Shown here: positions 63,362 through 64,000 of the stretch, in pieces
Layout of the letters: the number at the start of each line of letters is the position of its first letter
Numbering within the stretch: the stretch's first letter is position 1
Source: Nitrobacter sp047149785
Lineage (GTDB): Bacteria > Pseudomonadota > Alphaproteobacteria > Rhizobiales > Xanthobacteraceae
DNA length: 64,000 bases
Assembly: GCF_047149785.1 (NCBI RefSeq)
Contig: NZ_BAAGBE010000001.1
Span: forward strand, 806,001-870,000
Reading direction: 5' to 3'
Notes under the pieces: generated by a model
Databases searched by the model: none
The model's input: the letters and a program-made list of their open reading frames with translations, nothing else
Told to the model about the DNA's origin: nothing
Translations under genes and position numbers: made by a program

Positions 63362-64000
63362 ATGGCGCGTGCAAACGGATTTCGGGAACTCAAGGAAGCC
63401 TATACCTTCGATGACGTGCTGCTGAAGCCCGGCGCGTCCGATATCCTGCCTTCCGAGGCCGATATCCGCTCCCGCGTGACCCGCGACATTCCGCTCAACA
63501 TCCCGATCATGGCCTCGGCCATGGATACCGTCACCGAGGCGCGCATGGCGATCGCCATGGCGAAGGCCGGCGGCCTTGGCGTCATCCACCGCAACTTCGA
63601 TGCGGAGGGCCAGGCCGCGCAGGTGCGGCAGGTGAAGAAGTTCGAGTCCGGCATGGTGGTCAATCCGCTGACCATCGGTCCCGATGCGATGCTGTCCGAC
63701 GCGCTGGCGCTGATGAACGATCATGGTTTCTCCGGCATTCCGGTGGTGAGCGGCGGCAGCGCGACCGCGCCGGGCAAGCTCGTCGGCATCCTGACCAATC
63801 GCGACGTCCGCTTCGCCACCGACCCGCGGCAGAAAATTTCCGAACTGATGACGCATGAAAATCTCGTGACGGTGCGCGAGGGGGTCAGCCAGGAAGAAGC
63901 CAAGCGGGTGCTGCACAAACACCGCATCGAGAAACTGCTGGTCGTCGACGACCATTATCGCTGCGTCGGCCTCATCACCGTCAAGGACATGGAAAAGGCG
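63362..64000 (+). CDS. guaB: IMP dehydrogenase (N-terminal part)
   Basis: The first 213 codons of GuaB; the frame is open to the window edge. Residues ~10-85 are the start of the barrel (AYTFDDVLLKPGASD, MASAMDTVTEARMA, GGLGVIHRNF). From about residue 95 the two CBS domains begin (FESGMVVNPLTIGP, GFSGIPVVSGG, LVGILTNRDVRFA, CVGLITVKDMEKA). It makes XMP from IMP, the committed step to GMP. The active-site Cys loop lies outside the window. Confidence 0.96.
   Translation, partial: MARANGFRELKEAYTFDDVLLKPGASDILPSEADIRSRVTRDIPLNIPIMASAMDTVTEARMAIAMAKAGGLGVIHRNFDAEGQAAQVRQVKKFESGMVVNPLTIGPDAMLSDALALMNDHGFSGIPVVSGGSATAPGKLVGILTNRDVRFATDPRQKISELMTHENLVTVREGVSQEEAKRVLHKHRIEKLLVVDDHYRCVGLITVKDMEKA

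Overview
The window looks like chromosomal DNA of a high-GC alphaproteobacterium of the Bradyrhizobium / Rhodopseudomonas / Afipia group (Nitrobacteraceae). The grounds are the family content (CoxG/S/M/D/E, BcsS-type protein, Usg, DUF1491, DUF3126, a groES-groEL pair behind a CIRCE operator) and several dispersed palindromic intergenic repeats of kinds I associate with that group. I saw no rRNA, CRISPR array, integrase, transposase or intact insertion sequence. The genus is an inference from memory of these families; no search was run.

Layout. 0-8 kb: the tail of an unknown gene, a pcaD-like hydrolase, then a CO-dehydrogenase-type molybdoenzyme locus: coxG, coxS, coxM, coxD, coxE, two half-size XdhC-family genes and a fused molybdopterin-binding / MobA-like cytidylyltransferase. 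The catalytic large subunit coxL is absent. 8-12 kb: a TetR regulator sitting behind a perfect 28-bp palindrome, followed without gaps by an HlyD-type lipoprotein, an ABC ATPase and an ABC permease (an export operon of the E. coli ybhG/F/S/R kind). 12-17 kb: a BcsS-like outer-surface protein, a translationally coupled DUF72-DUF488 pair, and a polyprenyl-phosphate sugar synthase-GtrA fusion next to a GT83 glycosyltransferase. 17-20 kb: a DUF4142 protein facing groEL-groES, with a shared terminator between them and CIRCE upstream of groES.

20-34 kb is a mosaic of single genes: usg, a CinA-type MoaB domain protein, xanthine phosphoribosyltransferase, a DsbA-like isomerase, tRNA-Leu(UAA) preceded by a tRNA-Leu fragment, an M29 aminopeptidase, a flavin monooxygenase with a zf-CHCC partner, a polytopic membrane protein whose 5' end appears frame-shifted at a homopolymer, and cysE followed by a DUF3126 gene. 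34-46 kb holds a gamma carbonic anhydrase, a Gly/His-rich exported protein, an FKBP isomerase, a BTLCP (LapG-type fold) cysteine proteinase with a tandem PilZ protein, cytochrome b561, purB, a Tim44-like protein, a lectin-like secreted-protein gene broken by one stop codon, and several methyltransferase-type genes including a SET-domain protein with a histone-H1-like lysine-rich tail.

46.8-55 kb is a catabolic block for valine / branched acyl-CoA: thiolase, mmsA, acyl-CoA dehydrogenase, 3-hydroxyisobutyryl-CoA hydrolase, mmsB, acyl-CoA synthetase and a MaoC dehydratase, mostly with overlapping or near-overlapping reading frames. 55-64 kb contains an HI0933-type flavoprotein, an ABC-F ATPase, a YaiI/DUF188 protein, ppx/gppA, rlmE, a DHA2 drug exporter, a small Pmp3-like membrane protein and the first 213 codons of guaB.

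Points most worth a second look: the cox cluster without coxL; the TetR palindrome and export operon; the tRNA-Leu fragment 44 bp upstream of the intact tRNA; the SET-domain protein with a basic tail; the long imperfect hairpin upstream of ppx; and three genes whose reading frames are disturbed (30-31.5 kb, 35.5 kb, 42.2-42.9 kb).
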